From assembly GCA_027576995.1 (NCBI GenBank), contig JANBQC010000424.1, forward strand, positions 1-24,898: a DNA stretch of 24,898 bases. The letters run 5' to 3'. This DNA is from Dimargaris cristalligena. Its lineage: Eukaryota > Kickxellomycota > Dimargaritomycetes > Dimargaritales > Dimargaritaceae. Positions 21,187 to 24,898 of the stretch are shown piece after piece. The position numbers and the translations under genes were made by a program. Each line of letters begins with the position of its first letter. The stretch's first letter is position 1. Under the pieces are notes generated by a model, which was not told the DNA's origin, searched no databases, and saw only the letters and a program-made list of their open reading frames with translations.

Positions 21187-24100
21187 GGTGGCGAGTTGGT
21201 ATTAGCGACTATCCTTTAAAAAAGGATAGCGAAAGGGGGTAAAGTGGAAGGTGAATTAATAAATAAGACAGGGATTGGGGGTTGAAAGATAGAAAATAAT
21301 TAATTAATTATAATGCAAACCCAAGTGGTCACTTGACCCAGATTATAGAACAGCCGCGACCGCTGCAGTAGGAAGGAGATGGGTACAGCCAAAAGATTAT
21401 GCAAGGACTGGGCGAGGCATAGGCTGACGCGGGATCGAGCCGAAGAAAGAGAAGAGTTGCGGAGTAGATACAGAAACGCAGAGTGGTACAGAGGGGCGGG
21501 GCCCAATGGTTATATAAGAGAATGGGAGAGGGCAAGGAGAAGCAGATGATGGAGGGGGCCGGTTCTCCGCGCGTATACTAATACTAAATATTAAAATGCG
21601 GAAAGCAGGGCCAGGGAGAAGGAAGTCGAGGTGGATGGTGAACCAGCAGCGGAGTAGCGGGGGGAATGGCCCTTTTTATTGGCGAGGCGGAAAGGGACAG
21701 GCGCGAGTCAGCATGGGTGGGTGACCGAGGCGGGGATCCCTTTATCAGCCCGTTGCTCAGGGAAGCCAGTCGCCCAGCCCATTGGTCCACGCCCAAGGAT
21801 ATTACGGTTAGAGGGATAAGCAGTGGTCAAAGAGGAAAACAGCGCGATTGGCGGCAGGTCGTGGAAAGCGCTGAGTAGTAGGGCCGGTTAATGAGTGGCT
21901 CTTTCACTGGCATCTTGAGGGAAGAATCCTTCTAACCAGTGGTGAATTTAGGTGGAATTTATTAGCCATGCCGTCCGGGTTAATTCCGTCTAGGCTATAT
22001 TGGCATGCTAGGCTAATATTAGGAAGCTTTGGTTAATAAGTTGAATGACCGCCCGGGTTTGTTGTTACTTTATAAAATATCCACTGGTCACACCGTTGTT
22101 GGTATCTATTTTCAAGTGGAGCACATTTAAAAATTATTATTAGGCGAAGCGCCCTTAAACCCCGGCTCCCTCGTCTATTGCACTCCCCCCTCGCCTCCTG
22201 CCTACACTCGTACTTTCAGCGGGCTTAATTTAGAACCATGGTGGGTGGTTGGTACCACACCATTCTTTTCCAGCCCGACTGGACGGCCTATTCAGTAAAT
22301 CTGGCCTAGGCTCCCCCGGCTGATTTCTAGTTGCCTGTGCTATTCTCATAAGTAATTGGTTCGCATCTCATCTTCACCGATTGAAACAGTATTTGGCCCC
22401 CACCCCCATGGTAGCCAATACACTGTTCTTCACATCGTCAACGAGACACGAGCAAGTGGAGTCAGCGTACCGATGGAGTGAGGGGGTTTCTGGTTTGGGC
22501 AAGGGATACTCAGGGTTTGGAAGTCCATCTTCCATTATTTCTTCCCTAAATACCCCATTGCATGGGGGGATGTACAGCATGGTGCGCCGCCCACCTCTCT
22601 CACCCTCTCTTCGTTTCCACACGCCCAACCTATTTTATACATGTATAATAACGAAATTTACTATTGGGAAACTCTTACCCCATGCAGACCGGCTGAAATA
22701 GGTACGAAGGAGGTGTGCATAAGCGGCCGCGAGTAACCATTATGATCGACTTCTCTCTAAGCTTATCCGTTACATCCTAGGCTCCCACCAACCACTCGCT
22801 ATTGGCCAGACCTGACAGAGGGGGAAAATCCCCTTCGACGAGGATAGCTAACCAGTCGTCGGCTGAGTGTGAAACGGTAGAGAGACAGGAAGTCAGCCTT
22901 CGCTTCCCTGACCTTGGATGCCACAGCAACCATGTTCGCTAACAGTAGTCAGTGAATCAAGAGCTAGGCTGGAGAACGGGTGGGGGATGGACAGGGAAGA
23001 TGAGGAGGAGGAGGAGGGGTCATCACGAGTGACCTTGGGTTCACTACACATCCTCTTTGTTGGCCCTTTTATCGCTTCCATCATTCTTTTTATATATATA
23101 TAGCAATATCAATATATATGTATAGTAGAATTATAGATTTTTTACCCCCGTATTCGGTATAAACGAATGCCGCTTAGGATACCTAAAAACACTAAAAATC
23201 CTCCTAGGATCCATCATCGAGGGGTACTAATATCGACGTTATACTAAAAGGCACTAGGTGAGGTATAGCGAATATAGTGTCATGGCATAGCGATGGGCAT
23301 GATCGAGTTATGTAGGTCCGGGGGCGTCTAATGTCGAATATTCGAATGGAATTGGGAAAACGACGGGAATCGTGAAATAAAGACAAAGGGGAGCACAGTC
23401 ATAAAGGTCTGGGAGTTGAAGAGGGGGTAGAAGCCCGTATTCAAGCATACATTGGCCCATGTCCCGCGTCTCAGCAATCGAATTGCTAGCATAGTCCTGA
23501 GAAACGGTGGCCAAAGTTGAGACGAGGTAGTCGGCGAATTGGAAGCCCAAAACGGGACAGGCCCTGTAATTTTGTCCGTTTGAATGCGATATTTGACAAC
23601 AATCGAGCCGCCTATATCCTGTTATATTCATAAGCAAGCCGCAAACTACTGACCGGCCATTTAGTAGTCAAATCGGGTTAAACAGGGGGCTTTGACATGC
23701 GCATCGACTCCAACTAGGCTAGGCCTGGTTATCTGGGGTATGTTCGCCATTGCCATAACAACCAACAGTCCTTGCGGTTTTCTACTAGGTCATTTCAATA
23801 CTCTGAATTTTCCCAGACTAGCACGCACATCATTCTGGCCGAATTCAGTAGACCTCACGGAAAATAACCGCCCAACTCGGTTTATTTAACCCATGCCTTA
23901 TGTTCTGGCCCAAGTGAGCAGGGGGGATGAAATCCGGAAGAAACGGACAATTGAAAGACATAAGCAACACTAATTAGATGCCCTGTCATCGATATTGTAC
24001 TACCGAATCTTTGCGGTAACCCCTGTGCCTTCGTTTCAAACTCCTGTCCTACCTAGTACTTCGTCCCTTGACTGTGGCCATCATAAGTAGGCAGACGGCG

Positions 24101-24898
24101 GACAGGGCGGTTGGATAGTGGTAGGAATCATCCTTCGGAAATGGCAATCAACTGTTCATTCGGCTGTTTCCTTATTCGAGAGGAATACCAAATTCACTTG
24201 GCAAAACCTAATGCCCCTTTACTTTATCCCCATATTCTCCTATATCCAGATCTCCAGAGCTACCCGACCTACGATCATTTACCCCCTCCATATATATAAA
24301 AAGCATCGTCACCCAGCGTCAATCTAAAGACTATCCCGCCCGCAAATTATTTGCAGGATAAAAATATGCTGTAGCTGGTGTGGTGGTCCTATGGCCATCT
24401 AAATCCCCATACTGCAATATTTTAATAGTATGATCTCGGGTAATCCGAATCCATTCATTGTCATGTAGCCCTTAACTTGGGCATCACTAAATCTAGAGCA
24501 TTTATAATTATATGCTGCTTTGGGCGAGCTATTAGAGGATGGACGCCAAGACGACCCAGTAATCTTTCAATATTTTCTGAAAGAGTTGGCGTTTACATAA
24601 GTTTTGATATAGGTGTTACGAACTCAGCTATAAAAGGGGGTGATAGTCTTTCGCTACGGAAAGAGCAGCCCCCTAACCGAAAATCCGCTCGATCACGACT
24701 CTAAGGTAGTCGGCGTGCATTAAAAATTCACCCTCTCCCCCTTCGGGCCTGGTAACAGGTTTCAGGGATACTCGCGTCTTGTACCCATTAATTACGGTTG
24801 GCCAAATATCCAATTATTTTAATTACATATAGGTTCTAATTCATGTTCGGCTCGGCGGGCCCCTGTGGCGTCCATTAGTCCCTTAATAAATAGTTGCT
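21187..24898. other. Receptor upstream region and gene-empty right end
   Basis: About 3.7 kb. The first few hundred bases are the receptor leader and promoter. Beyond about 21900 the sequence has mixed composition with many stops in all frames. Small items: a 12-bp palindrome TCGAATATTCGA (23334-23345), a GAG/GGA run near 23001-23016 and AT repeats near 23091-23122. A 107-codon ATG-started minus-strand frame ends at 23308; it has no features I recognise. No tRNA, rRNA or transposon is evident. Confidence 0.5.
21209..21229 (-). promoter_or_regulatory. Hairpin in the receptor 5' leader
   Basis: In the gene's sense CTATCCTTT, TTT, AAAGGATAG: a perfect 9-bp stem with a 3-nt loop, ending 22 nt before the ATG. 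It would fold in the mRNA if transcription starts above 21229, and could slow ribosome scanning. The same palindrome could instead be a protein-binding site in DNA. Confidence 0.5.

Noticed and set aside
23308..23631. Minus-strand Cys-containing frame as a secreted protein
   Set aside because: No signal peptide, no splice partners that I can find and no family match; kept only as a remark on the gene-empty region.

Overview
The window is nuclear DNA from a fungus. The best evidence is an actin gene interrupted by two spliceosomal introns (375 aa when joined, with the His40-His41 pair common in fungal actins), fungal-style organelle transporters, a calcipressin and an EAF elongation-factor gene. 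Introns are long for a fungus (236 to 479 nt), spacers are 0.6 to 3.7 kb, and three long genes have no intron. An early-diverging lineage would fit, but that placement is a guess. There is no sign of bacterial or viral sequence.

Layout: 345-3320 (-) Cu+-transporting P1B-type ATPase (CCC2/ATP7 type). 3321-6027 spacer with low-complexity DNA, two inverted-repeat clusters and a 24-nt alternating purine/pyrimidine tract. 6028-7882 (-) actin in three exons; its first intron is rich in hairpins and CAGATG motifs. 7883-10542 shared upstream region of the divergent actin and calcipressin genes. 10543-11647 (+) calcipressin (RCAN/Rcn1) in two exons. 12742-15242 (+) EAF-type RNA polymerase II elongation factor in four exons. 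15243-15856 convergent 3' region with facing poly(A) signals. 15857-18202 (-) mitochondrial half-size ABC transporter (MDL1/ABCB10 type). 19972-21186 (-) seven-helix receptor. 21187-24898 the receptor's leader followed by about 3.7 kb in which I recognise no gene.

The six genes do not form a pathway cluster. They look like ordinary housekeeping and signalling genes: copper delivery to the secretory pathway, cytoskeleton, calcineurin control, transcription elongation, mitochondrial export and environmental sensing. I did not find a convincing new biological system. The most interesting signals are non-coding: the structured, E-box-rich actin intron 1, a perfect 9-bp hairpin just upstream of the receptor start codon, and a GC-rich hairpin downstream of the receptor gene. 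At protein level, the EAF protein appears to carry a duplicated acidic module and an AT-hook-like core.
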